A DNA stretch of 58,376 nt from Nitrospirota bacterium (GTDB taxonomy: Bacteria > Nitrospinota_A > UBA7883 > JACRGQ01): positions 1 through 58,376 of the forward strand of contig JAJRYD010000010.1 of assembly GCA_024275955.1 (NCBI GenBank). Direction: 5' to 3'. Below, piece after piece: positions 45,244 to 53,595 of this stretch. Position 1 is the stretch's first letter, and every line of letters begins with the position of its first letter. A program made the translations under genes and the position numbers. A model generated the notes under the pieces. It ran no database searches. It was not told the DNA's origin and was given only the letters and a program-made list of their open reading frames with translations.

Positions 45244-46103
45244 CAATAATTATCCTTAGCCGCGAGAGATCTATTTTTGCAGAAATCTTTCAAAACATCT
45301 TCCCCGCCTTTTAAAAATTTTTCGAACGTAAGCCCAAATTTGTAGCGGTAGCCAAAAACCTCTATGCCGGTAGCCTGCCGAAACCAAGCAACCTTGCCGA
45401 TAGCCAAAACCGGACTGTCCATCCCTCTTGCCTTCAGGTTTATAGGAACCTCTCTGGCAAGAATGCCTTTTTGATGTTCAAGGAAAATATCACCATCCAT
45501 TTCAACCTTACACCCTTCCATAGAAAGATTTTTAAGAATACCGAACTGGGCCTCAACTCCACTCACCTTGCCATCCTCTAGGTGAAACTTCGCTTCTCCG
45601 TCTATATCGGGAAGAGAGTCGCGCATCAGGTGGGGCGATATTTCATTCAGCATCTCATCGAAAGTTTCGGCCTTCTCCTCGTACCTTCCATAAAGGAATT
45701 CGTAAAGGTCGCGGTTTTTCTTTAAAATAACTTCGAGATAATCGACACCGATCTCTATCAGCATCGAATCGGCAGTGGCCGAAATAGAGGCGTTTCTTAT
45801 TCCGTCTGTAAAGTAGGCCGACTCGCCGAATATCACCCCTTTTTTAAACTTCGCTAGGTAACGGCGGTTCCCATCGGAGTCGTTCGTGTGGGCCGCCGCC
45901 TTTCCGGAAAGAATAACAAAAAGCGAATTGCCGTACTCTCCTTCATTAAGAATTGCCTCATCCGTAGAATACTCGGCAACAGGTACCGAATCATAAATAT
46001 CCCGAAGGTCTTTCACGCTTAAAAATTCTAAGATTTCCATCGAAGCAGAGATATCCCTAAACTCTTCAAACGTAAACTTTTCTTCGCAATCCATAATTTC
46101 CAT
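45243..46103 (-). CDS. Cyclic-nucleotide-binding plus PilZ-like domain protein
   Basis: A 286-residue protein. The N-terminal cNMP-binding barrel (about 22-145) has EGEYGNSLFVILSGKAAA and FGESAYFTDGIRNASISA. The C-terminal region (about 180-280) has LKNLSMEGCKVEM and IGKVAWFRQATGIEVFGYRYKFGLTF, resembling PilZ c-di-GMP-binding domains (NxSxxG-like and W-type motifs). The N-terminal PilZ RxxxR motif is not clear, so c-di-GMP binding is uncertain. No DNA-binding domain is present. GGAGAAGG precedes the ATG. It heads the two-gene unit with the MinD-like ATPase. Confidence 0.8.
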   Translation of the reverse strand: MEIMDCEEKFTFEEFRDISASMEILEFLSVKDLRDIYDSVPVAEYSTDEAILNEGEYGNSLFVILSGKAAAHTNDSDGNRRYLAKFKKGVIFGESAYFTDGIRNASISATADSMLIEIGVDYLEVILKKNRDLYEFLYGRYEEKAETFDEMLNEISPHLMRDSLPDIDGEAKFHLEDGKVSGVEAQFGILKNLSMEGCKVEMDGDIFLEHQKGILAREVPINLKARGMDSPVLAIGKVAWFRQATGIEVFGYRYKFGLTFEKFLKGGEDVLKDFCKNRSLAAKDNY

Positions 46104-46814
46104 TACGGTACCTTCTCCATATGAAACACGGTGTTCATGCCGCTTGGATAATTTCTGAAAGCGGTATTCTCAAAAATATAACGGAGATATCCCTTGCCGA
46201 GAAAAGACAAAAATTTCGAGCCTTTAGGCAATTTTGGAAAATGGCTAGAACCAACAACGCCAAAAGAAGGCCTGCCGCCGGCAAATAAATCGCCACTGCC
46301 TACATGGTATTTTGCCACAAAACTCCTCCAACAGCCGGCAATAGCCCGAAAGCCGATAAAAGCCGGCCCGACACTTCGATAAAAAAACAGGCTCCGCCTA
46401 CCACCTGCCATCCAAACAGGCCCATTTTATCTGTTTTTCCTTCCAAATTCCAAAATTTTTGCATACTCCCAATTCACCTTAACGGCTAAAAAGAGTAGAA
46501 ATTTAGCCCCAAACCATTATTTAACACCGCCAAATATAACAACTTGCGATAAAGAGCTATCTGCTAAAAAAACGGCAGTGTATCAGTTTGAAAATTACAG
46601 TCATTATTCTCCTCCCCTCGCGAAGCTAGAGGTGAGGGTGTCCCCCGCGAGTGCGGGACGGAGGGGCTACCTTAAGGGGTACCGCCCCTCAGCCTCCTCC
46701 TTTCTCAAAGGAGGGGAACCACTGAAATTTAAACTGACACACTACCAAAAAAACAGACCAAAAAACCGTAATTCCGCAAAATCAACAGCCGGAGCATAGG
46801 TGTAGAATAAAACG
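46104..46814. other. 711-bp stretch without a secure gene
   Basis: A minus-strand frame (46103-46411) ends with TAATG overlap onto the cNMP gene, but its low-complexity composition makes it unconvincing. Around 46610-46730 there is a cluster of GC-rich palindromes (CCCGCGAGTGCGGG, CCTCCTTT..AAAGGAGG) like those at 1740-1850. Nothing else is recognisable. Confidence 0.5.
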
Positions 46815-48500
46815 ATGCGGGAACTTTCACTCTTAGCCGGAATAAAAAGCAAAATCATAAAAAACCAGCTCATCTTCCGTACAAAAAACCAGACAAGGGG
46901 ATGGATGCTTTTGGGGATATTGTCGATTCTGTTTTTTATAGGAGATTACCTTTTTTTCAAAAAAATGTTCGTCTACATAAAAAGCCTTCCAGACACCTTA
47001 TGGGATATCTTGCTTCCTCAGTTTCTTAATGTAATCTGCCTTACATTTTTTTCGATGCTCATCTTTTCAAATATCATCGCGTCAATCAGCACCCTCTACC
47101 TTTCAAAAGATCTCGAACTGCTTATATCATCCCCTTTAAAAACAAGAAATATCTACATCTCAAGATTTCTACAGACAACCATAAACAGTTCGTGGATGTT
47201 TCTTATTTTCGGGATACCGATATTCATAGCACTTGGAACAGTATGGAACGCTACGCCGGAGTATTTTCTCGGAATGATTCTTGCCATAATTCCATTCATA
47301 CTAATACCGGCGGGAGCTGGAGTATTGATCACAACCTTGCTTATGCGCTACTTCCCTGCCAGAAAAACCTATCAGTTCCTCTCTACCATCGCCATTCTTT
47401 TCATCGGCGGTCTTGTAATGTTCCTAAGATTCCTAGAGCCTGAAAAAATACTCGGCAAAAAAGAGATACCGCTGGAGCTTATAGAACAGTATCTCGAAGC
47501 TCTTAAAGTTCCTTCATACTGGTTTTTACCAAGCAGATGGATATCGGGAGCGCTGGAAACTGCAACAAGAAGCGACCATTCGGAAATGTGGTTATGGGTA
47601 GCGGTATCATGGGCAGGCGCGGTAGCCATTCTTGCCGTATGCCTCTTTGCCGCGTCACGGCTCTACTATTCAGGATGGTCGATAGCTTACTCCGGCAGAA
47701 GCAGTTCGCGCTTCCATCCGAAAAGCGGTAGCTGGAAGATAATCGAAAAGCTTCTCTGGTTCGTAAAAAGCCCGCTTAGAGCGATCCTCTTAAAAGATAT
47801 GAAAATATTTTTCCGCGACCCTTCCCAATGGACGCAGGTTTTCATACTTGCCGCGCTGGTAATCATTTACATATTCAACATACGAAACCTTCCTATAAAC
47901 TCTCTTTTTATTAAAAACTTCGTCTCGGTGATGAACATAGCATTAGCGGCGGTAGTAATTTCCGCCATAGGGGTGAGGTTCGTCTTCCCCACTACATCGG
48001 TAGAAGGAAAATCGTTCTGGCTCATAAAATCTGCGCCGATAAATTTCGACAGATACCTATGGGGTAAATTCTTCTTCTACCTCTTCCCTCTCATCTTCCT
48101 GTCAGAACTGCTGATAATAGTCTCCAACCTGTTTTTAGATGTCGATTCGTACCTAATGCTTATATCTGCCTTTGGCATCTTCTTTCTAACAATAGGGCTT
48201 ACCGGGCTTGGAATAGGGCTTGGAGCTATCTACCCTATCTTTAACCACGACAACATAGCCGAACTCGCCACATCGACAGGCGCTATCTACTACATGATAG
48301 TAGGACTTGCGTATATAGGCATCACGGTAATGTTCGGCCTGCGCCCCGTTTGGGCGCATTTCTCGCAGAAGTTTTTAGATAAAAGTGTCGGAGGAGTAGA
48401 AATCTATATCTGCTACGCGGTGGTGCTTATTCTAACGGCGGCGGTTACATACATACCGATAAAGATGGGTGCAAAATCGCTAAGAGAAGCCGAAGCATAA
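46815..48500 (+). CDS. ABC-exporter-type membrane permease
   Basis: A 561-residue membrane protein with about 12-14 hydrophobic segments in two halves separated by a cytoplasmic loop (about 290-330). FSNIIASISTLYLSKDLELLISSPL resembles the cytoplasmic signature of ABC-2/ABC_export permeases. KDMKIFFRDPSQWTQVF in the second half is typical too. No ATP-binding subunit lies next to it, so its partner must be elsewhere. The substrate is unknown. No clear Shine-Dalgarno is seen. Confidence 0.75.
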   Translation: MRELSLLAGIKSKIIKNQLIFRTKNQTRGWMLLGILSILFFIGDYLFFKKMFVYIKSLPDTLWDILLPQFLNVICLTFFSMLIFSNIIASISTLYLSKDLELLISSPLKTRNIYISRFLQTTINSSWMFLIFGIPIFIALGTVWNATPEYFLGMILAIIPFILIPAGAGVLITTLLMRYFPARKTYQFLSTIAILFIGGLVMFLRFLEPEKILGKKEIPLELIEQYLEALKVPSYWFLPSRWISGALETATRSDHSEMWLWVAVSWAGAVAILAVCLFAASRLYYSGWSIAYSGRSSSRFHPKSGSWKIIEKLLWFVKSPLRAILLKDMKIFFRDPSQWTQVFILAALVIIYIFNIRNLPINSLFIKNFVSVMNIALAAVVISAIGVRFVFPTTSVEGKSFWLIKSAPINFDRYLWGKFFFYLFPLIFLSELLIIVSNLFLDVDSYLMLISAFGIFFLTIGLTGLGIGLGAIYPIFNHDNIAELATSTGAIYYMIVGLAYIGITVMFGLRPVWAHFSQKFLDKSVGGVEIYICYAVVLILTAAVTYIPIKMGAKSLREAEA

Positions 48501-48572
48501 CGCATGCAACGCCTGCTAGTGGCTGTCGCCGTGCAATCACACAACGACGTAGAGACCGCAACAGAGCCGCGT

Positions 48573-48588
48573 AGCGCTAGCTAGCGCT
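48573..48588. repeat. 16-bp perfect palindrome
   Basis: AGCGCTAGCTAGCGCT is a perfect palindrome 73 bp after the permease stop. It could be a short hairpin or a protein-binding site. No T-run follows. Confidence 0.4.
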
Positions 48589-48667
48589 GAAACATCTATA
48601 TGCCCTGCCAAAATTGTCAGACAACTACGCCGCTACCGCCTACGGCAAGACGCTAGCAGTAAAAGAG

Positions 48668-48797
48668 GGGGACTGTTTCCAAAAGAGTTTTTTGAGCATT
48701 TTAAGGGGAAGTTCATTTTCTAACTTCTTAAAAATAGAGTCTTCAGGAATTGGTAATTTGTAGAAAAATCGAATTTATCTCATTGGGCAACAGCCCC
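48668..48797 (-). repeat. 129-bp MITE-like element, copy 7
   Basis: Runs from GGGGACTGTTTCC to GGGCAACAGCCCC. It is flanked by AAGAG on both sides (48663-48667 and 48798-48802). It lies left of the arsenic operon, in the same orientation as copy 8 on its right. The rest of 48501-49011 shows no gene. Confidence 0.87.
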
Positions 48798-49011
48798 AAG
48801 AGGTATTTCCCCCCGCGACACAAGCGTAGCGGCCAAGCCTTCGCAAGCGGTAAACAGTCGTCCCTCTTTTCTCAGGCTATAGCCCCAATTCTTGTGGTAG
48901 TTAAAAAAGGATCGACGATAATCAGAAAGACCGGAAGCAAAGCTGTTCATAAGAATATCTCATTTTTTAGCGGCAAGTGCGAAAACCAGATAGACACACT
49001 TTCTTTACATT

Positions 49012-50145
49012 TCAATGCTCAGCATAAACGTTGACGGAAGGAGGACAGCATTTCTCATGCGGAACCACACCGTCCCGCTTTTCGTACCAACCCCGTGTTC
49101 TGCCTATCACCGCAACGGCAACAAGCATGACCGGCACTTCTATTAATACCCCTACCACAGTGGCTAGGGCCGCTCCCGATTCAAAACCAAACAATGATAT
49201 GGCGACAGCAACTGCCAATTCAAAAAAATTACTCGCCCCAATAAGGGCAGATGGCCCAGCTACGCAGTGCGGCGACCGCACGACGCGGTTTAAAAAATAG
49301 GCGAGGCCGGAGTTTAGAAAAACCTGAATTAGAATCGGCACGGCGAGAAAAGCTATAACCATAGGCTGCCGCAAAATCTGCTCTCCCTGAAAACCGAACA
49401 AGAGAATAAGCGTTACCAAAAGCGCTCCGAGCGAGATGGGGTGAAGAACCTGTAGCGTCCGCTCAAAAAGTTCTTTGCCCGAACCGCCTTTAAGAAGCGA
49501 TGCCCGCCAGACGTTGGCCACGATTAGAGGAACTACAATATAAAGAACGACCGAGAGAAAAAGCGTGTCCCACGGCACGGTGATTGACGAAAGCCCAAGG
49601 AGAAGCCCGACAATAGGAGCGAAAGCAAATATCATGATTGTGTCATTCAAGGCAACTTGGGTCAGCGTGAAATGCGGTTCACCTTCCGATAGATTGCTCC
49701 ATACAAATACCATGGCGGTGCAGGGGGCGGCGGCAAGAATGATAAGGCCGGCGACATAGGAATCTATCTGATCTGCCGGAAGCCACGGCCGAAAAAGACT
49801 ATCAATGAAAAACCATGCCAAAAGCGCCATCGAAAATGGTTTTACCGCCCAGTTGACAAAGAGCGTAACACTCACCCCGCGCCAGTGCGCCGCAACGCCC
49901 TTCAGAGCCTGAAGGTCTACTTTGAGCAACATCGGAATGATCATCACCCAAATAAGCAGAGCGACCGGAATATTCACCTTGGCATATTCCATAGTACCGA
50001 TCGCGTGAAAAGGAGCTGGCACAAAATGCCCCGCACCAATTCCGATTACGATGCAGATTCCTACCCACAAGGTAAGATAACGTTCAAAAAAACCGATATC
50101 TTCTTTAGCCGCTTTCTTGGCGATATCTTTAGCTTTTTCGTTCAT
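49012..50145 (-). CDS. acr3: Arsenite efflux transporter Acr3
   Basis: A 377-residue ten-helix transporter of the ACR3 family, exporting arsenite. The conserved Cys is C142 in AAAPCTAMVFVWS, followed by LTQVALND. PSALIGASNFFELAVAVAIS late in the sequence is also characteristic. The C-terminal tail has a Cys pair (EKCCPP), which may be incidental. It follows arsC by 2 bp. Confidence 0.95.
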   Translation of the reverse strand: MNEKAKDIAKKAAKEDIGFFERYLTLWVGICIVIGIGAGHFVPAPFHAIGTMEYAKVNIPVALLIWVMIIPMLLKVDLQALKGVAAHWRGVSVTLFVNWAVKPFSMALLAWFFIDSLFRPWLPADQIDSYVAGLIILAAAPCTAMVFVWSNLSEGEPHFTLTQVALNDTIMIFAFAPIVGLLLGLSSITVPWDTLFLSVVLYIVVPLIVANVWRASLLKGGSGKELFERTLQVLHPISLGALLVTLILLFGFQGEQILRQPMVIAFLAVPILIQVFLNSGLAYFLNRVVRSPHCVAGPSALIGASNFFELAVAVAISLFGFESGAALATVVGVLIEVPVMLVAVAVIGRTRGWYEKRDGVVPHEKCCPPSVNVYAEH

Positions 50146-50147
50146 AA

Positions 50148-50591
50148 TTATAAGGTTCCTTCAACTTCCTGTTTCACCCGCTGTATTAACCCAGCGACTC
50201 TATGCCGAATCTCATCTCGTGTTGCCCGAAAAACATCCATGATATATTCCTCGCTTCCATCGGCCTTGGCTGGATCCGCAAGAGGCCAATGTTCTTTACG
50301 GACCCCATGCGGGAGGATGGGACACTGCTCGTCGGCATCCCCGCAGACGGTAACGACATAATCGGCCCGTCCCAGCATTTCATCAGTCAGTTTTGTCGAT
50401 TCCTGACGCGCTATATCAATCCCAACTTCGGCCATAACCTTGACGGCGCGGGGATTCTTTCCGTGGGCTTCAATTCCGGCCGACTCGATGCTGAGCGATG
50501 AACCGCCTAGGCTTTTCGCCCATCCTTCGGCCATCTGTGACCGGCAGGAATTTCCGGTGCAAAGGAAAAGTATTTTCAGACTATCGCCCAT
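50148..50591 (-). CDS. arsC: Arsenate reductase, thioredoxin-coupled (LMW-phosphatase type)
   Basis: A 147-residue ArsC. The P-loop is CTGNSCRS (C11, C16, R17). The redox relay cysteines are C83 and C90 in VTVCGDADEQC, matching the thioredoxin-linked ArsC of S. aureus and B. subtilis. WPLADPAKADGSEE is also typical. It reduces arsenate to arsenite for Acr3. It lies between arsR and acr3 with gaps of 12 and 2 bp. Confidence 0.95.
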   Translation of the reverse strand: MGDSLKILFLCTGNSCRSQMAEGWAKSLGGSSLSIESAGIEAHGKNPRAVKVMAEVGIDIARQESTKLTDEMLGRADYVVTVCGDADEQCPILPHGVRKEHWPLADPAKADGSEEYIMDVFRATRDEIRHRVAGLIQRVKQEVEGTL

Positions 50592-50603
50592 ACCAATGTT
50601 CCC

Positions 50604-50981
50604 CTATTTTTTCGAACAGCATCTTTCGCCTCTTTGTTTCCGGCAAATTTCTTCGGGATTAAGCTTCATTATTTTCTTCAATATCTGCCTATCCGCGTTC
50701 GCAGTGTCCGATGCTACCAGTCCGCGTTTAACCCATCCGAGAAGTGAACGATATTCATTGCCTTTCTTGAGCCGGTAGTATACCCAACGCCCCTCTTTAC
50801 GGCTTGCCACGATATCGCTTTGAACAAGGAGTGAAAGATGGCGCGACGCAGTGGCTCCGCTGACCTTTAATAATTCGGTAATCTGACAGGCACACATCTC
50901 TTCCCAGTCCAAAAGTGCCGCCACAATCCTCAGCCTGTTCCTATCGGCAAGGGACTTAGCCGCGTTTAATATTTTATCCAT
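50604..50981 (-). CDS. arsR: ArsR-family arsenic-responsive repressor
   Basis: A 125-residue winged-helix repressor. The arsenic site is C30-x-C32 in EEMCACQITELL at the start of the recognition helix-turn-helix, as in E. coli ArsR. ASRHLSLLVQSDIVASRKEGRWVYYRL is the wing. Near the C-terminus are further Cys (EICRKQRGERCCSKK) that could add to binding. A perfect dyad operator lies just upstream at 50996-51019. It heads arsR-arsC-acr3. Confidence 0.94.
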   Translation of the reverse strand: MDKILNAAKSLADRNRLRIVAALLDWEEMCACQITELLKVSGATASRHLSLLVQSDIVASRKEGRWVYYRLKKGNEYRSLLGWVKRGLVASDTANADRQILKKIMKLNPEEICRKQRGERCCSKK

Positions 50982-50995
50982 ATATTTATATTTGC

Positions 50996-51019
50996 ATATT
51001 TAGCTATTTAACTAAATAT
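50996..51019. promoter_or_regulatory. Probable ArsR operator
   Basis: ATATTTAG and CTAAATAT form a perfect 8-bp inverted repeat with an 8-bp spacer (CTATTTAA), 15 bp before the arsR start. The AT-rich region around it (TATATTTATA) can hold the -10 box, so binding would block transcription. Confidence 0.65.
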
Positions 51020-51066
51020 ACCTGCCAGTGGCCCTGCTGTCAAGAGTGTAGAAATGGAGCTTTTAC

Positions 51067-51196
51067 GGGGCTGTTCCCAAAAGAGTTTTTTGAGCATTTT
51101 AAGGAGAAGTTAATTTTCTAACTTTTTTAAAATAGAGCCTTTAGAGATTGGCAACTTTGTAGAAAAATCAAACTTATCTCATTCGGCAACAGCCCC
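51067..51196 (-). repeat. 129-bp MITE-like element, copy 8
   Basis: Runs from GGGGCTGTTCCCAAAAG to TTCGGCAACAGCCCC. Flanks TTTAC and TTTAT match in 4 of 5. It lies on the right of the arsenic operon, in direct orientation relative to copy 7. Confidence 0.85.
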
Positions 51197-51323
51197 TTTA
51201 TCACCTTCTCAGAAACTGGCCACGACGATAGCTGACAGCCTGAATCTGTCGAGAAAGCGGGAAACCCTACTTTCATATAACAGCCTTGTGAAAAACACTC
51301 AAGCCTTGCCCCCTGTTTATTCT

Positions 51324-51544
51324 TTAGGGTTCCTCTAAAAATAAGTGATTTTCTTCATCGGTTTCGACAATAGCACTAAATCCCCATCTATAATTCGACC
51401 AACCAAAAGTCAGAACTTCAAAAATAGATTTTAGAGCCTCCCTTAAAAGAAAAGGTGCCGTTTCTGCCCCCCATCTTCCCTTATCGTATTTAATAGAACT
51501 ACCCCAATGAAAATGGTAGAATGTAACGATATGGAAAATATCAG
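51324..51544 (-). pseudogene. 5'-truncated gene remnant, unidentified
   Basis: On the minus strand a stop-free frame of about 73 codons ends at 51324 and has no ATG, GTG or TTG start. It reads FYHFHWGSSIKYDKGRWGAE, then TAPFLLREALKSIFEVLTFG, WSNYRWGFSAIVETDEENHL and FLEEP. The composition (Trp, Phe, Tyr, balanced charges) looks like real protein. Upstream it runs into the start of the opposite-strand gene at 51545, so its N-terminus is missing. I do not recognise the family. Confidence 0.45.
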
Positions 51545-51853
51545 ATGAATATAAAAAATCTTTTTCTCTTAGTCTTTATACTGGCAATGTTTTTTAACTT
51601 CGAGGCGAAAGCGGAAGAACCGCCAGCTGGTAAAAACGGGGCGAATACTGTTTCAGCCGTTTCAGAAAAAGTTAATGACAGTATCGGCAACGGCGGTGAG
51701 CTAGGCCTTAAAGGCTCGGAGAAAGAAGAAAAAAACCAAAAACATGAGAACAGAAAAATGCACGGCATGATGATGCATGGCGATGGGGGATGGGGAATGA
51801 CTATTGTAGCAGTAATGCTTGTAATGATGGGAGCCCACCTCCTGCTTCTCTAA
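51545..51853 (+). CDS. Small exported His/Met-rich protein
   Basis: 102 residues. The signal peptide is about 1-23 (LFLLVFILAMFF, cleavage after KAEA-type AKA). A polar, Gly/Glu/Lys-rich middle follows, then the HENRKMHGMMMHGDG segment (His/Met-rich, possibly metal-binding), and a hydrophobic C-terminal helix ending in LLLL. I do not recognise a family. The His/Met cluster next to a membrane anchor suggests metal binding in the periplasm, an inference only. It lies between two gene remnants. Confidence 0.55.
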   Translation: MNIKNLFLLVFILAMFFNFEAKAEEPPAGKNGANTVSAVSEKVNDSIGNGGELGLKGSEKEEKNQKHENRKMHGMMMHGDGGWGMTIVAVMLVMMGAHLLLL

Positions 51854-51926
51854 AAGCAGATGCCATAACACCTCTCTACGGCGAGGCGTTTTCCTTAAGC
51901 ATCACAGACACTCTCCCTGTCTTGCG

Positions 51927-52154
51927 ATGGCAAGCCGTCTTTTAAAACAGAAGCGAAATGATAAGAATAAACTCTGCTCTCTTCATGCGCCTGAGGTTGA
52001 GTGCATCTCAAAGGGCAAAGCTCATAAAAAGTATGAGTTCGGGTGCAAGGTTGGCGTGGCGACAACTTCTAAAGATAACTTTGTTGTTGGTGCTATGGTG
52101 TTTCATGGCAACCTGTATGATGGCCATACCGCCTGTGAGAAGCAGACCGGCTAA
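51927..52154 (+). pseudogene. Internal fragment of an IS5-type transposase
   Basis: 76 codons read LHAPEVECISKGKAHKKYEF, then GCKVGVATTSKDNFVVG and HGNLYDGHT. This matches the central catalytic region of IS5-superfamily DDE transposases (the HAPEVECI and NPYDGHTL blocks). After GHT the sequence leaves the family, and the N-terminal part is missing, so it is a dead remnant. It is the only DDE transposase remnant near the short mobile repeats. Flanking DNA (51854-52317) shows no other gene. Confidence 0.75.
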
Positions 52155-52317
52155 GGACGGTTTTGGTAGTTTTTATCGGATTTGCTAGGATCACGCCAAT
52201 GGAGAGCAGTAGAATAAAGTCATCTGGGAAATAGTTACTGCTTCATATCTTTTGGAAAATTTAAATTATGCCATCTTAAAAAGGTAGCCCAAAATAGCGA
52301 TTGGATAAGCCGACTTT

Positions 52318-53595
52318 TTAGTATAGAAAATCTACAAGGGCAAGGCTTACGAAAGGAAAATAAGTAACAAAGATAAGCGCGACAATCATCACCAGCATCC
52401 ACGGAAGAGCGGCGCGCATAACAGCGGTAAGACCAAGCCCAGATATCCCTGCCGCTACGTAAAGGTTTAGCCCTACAGGCGGTGTTATCATCCCTACCTC
52501 CATATTCATCGTCATAATAATGCCGAAATGTATAGGGTCTATCTGCATCTGCTCCAGAAGAGGAAGAAATATCGGCGCGAGAATAAGAATAATGGAACTT
52601 GGCTCCATAAAGTCGCCGGCAAACCATAAAAGAATGTTCACCAAAGCTAAGAATGCCCACGATGGAAGCTCCTTGCCTATTATAAAGTCGGCAAACTGTT
52701 GCGGAACATCCTCTGCCGTAAGCACGAAAGCAAATATCATCGCGTTGGCGATTATGAACATCAGCATAGCCGACATTGATGCCGACTCCCGTAGCACCAA
52801 AGGCAAATCCCCCCACTCCAATTCCCTATAGGCGAACTTTGCTATTAAGAATGAATAGACCGCCGCCACTGCCGCCGCCTCTGTGGGGGTAAAAACGCCG
52901 GAGTATATCCCCCCCATTATAATGACAATAAGAATAAGGCCCCATACAGCATCCAGCCCCGATTCGACAAGCTCCTTTACCGAAAAAGGGGTGGTACTGC
53001 CGATACCTTTTCTTCTTACCACTATGTAGGTAACCGCCATCAATGTGATGCCAAGAAGCAATCCCGGCACGATACCGGCTATAAAAAGTTTGCCGATCGA
53101 CTGCTGGGTAGAGACTCCATAAATAATCATTATTATACTTGGCGGAATAAGTATCCCCAGAGAACCAGAGCATGCCATAAGGCCTGTGGCAAACCGTATG
53201 TCGTAGCCGTTTCTAACCAGTGCCGGTATCATTATCGAACCGATAGCGACAACTGTAGCTGGAGACGAACCGGAAACCGCCGAGAAAAAAATGCAGGCAA
53301 GTATCCCAGCCATCGGCAGACCGCCTCTTATCCAGCCTACCATAGCGTTGGCAAAGCGTATCATCCGTCCAGCCACCCCGCCACTTGAAAGAAAATTACT
53401 GGCCAAAATAAAAAACGGAATAGCCATCAGCGGAAACGAATCAAGACTTGTAAAAATCTTTTGCGCTATCACCATGTCCGGCATGTCGGTAAGGAATACG
53501 ATGTAAATCATCGAGCTAAGACCAAGCGATATAGCTACAGGAACCCCAAGCAGTAAAAAAACCAACAGTGAACCAAAGACTACGAGGGCGGTCAT
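52318..53595 (-). CDS. dctM: TRAP transporter large permease subunit (DctM)
   Basis: A 425-residue membrane protein with about 11-13 helices, the large TRAP permease. GVPVAISLGLSSMIYI, GMARAMAKG-like SGGVAGRMIRFANA, AVSGSSPATVVAIGSIMIP and MNMEVGMITPPVGLNLYV are family blocks. It imports organic acids or other solutes using the sodium gradient. It overlaps dctQ by 4 bp. No periplasmic DctP is in the window. Confidence 0.94.
   Translation of the reverse strand: MTALVVFGSLLVFLLLGVPVAISLGLSSMIYIVFLTDMPDMVIAQKIFTSLDSFPLMAIPFFILASNFLSSGGVAGRMIRFANAMVGWIRGGLPMAGILACIFFSAVSGSSPATVVAIGSIMIPALVRNGYDIRFATGLMACSGSLGILIPPSIIMIIYGVSTQQSIGKLFIAGIVPGLLLGITLMAVTYIVVRRKGIGSTTPFSVKELVESGLDAVWGLILIVIIMGGIYSGVFTPTEAAAVAAVYSFLIAKFAYRELEWGDLPLVLRESASMSAMLMFIIANAMIFAFVLTAEDVPQQFADFIIGKELPSWAFLALVNILLWFAGDFMEPSSIILILAPIFLPLLEQMQIDPIHFGIIMTMNMEVGMITPPVGLNLYVAAGISGLGLTAVMRAALPWMLVMIVALIFVTYFPFVSLALVDFLY

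Noticed and set aside
46103-46411. Minus-strand frame of 102 residues with TAATG overlap onto the cNMP/PilZ gene
   Set aside because: Low-complexity Gly/Ser/Phe composition, no Shine-Dalgarno and an equally long frame on the opposite strand; the overlap looks accidental.
52235-52816. 193-residue minus-strand frame
   Set aside because: Lies inside dctM in another frame, with the typical Arg/Tyr-rich shadow composition.
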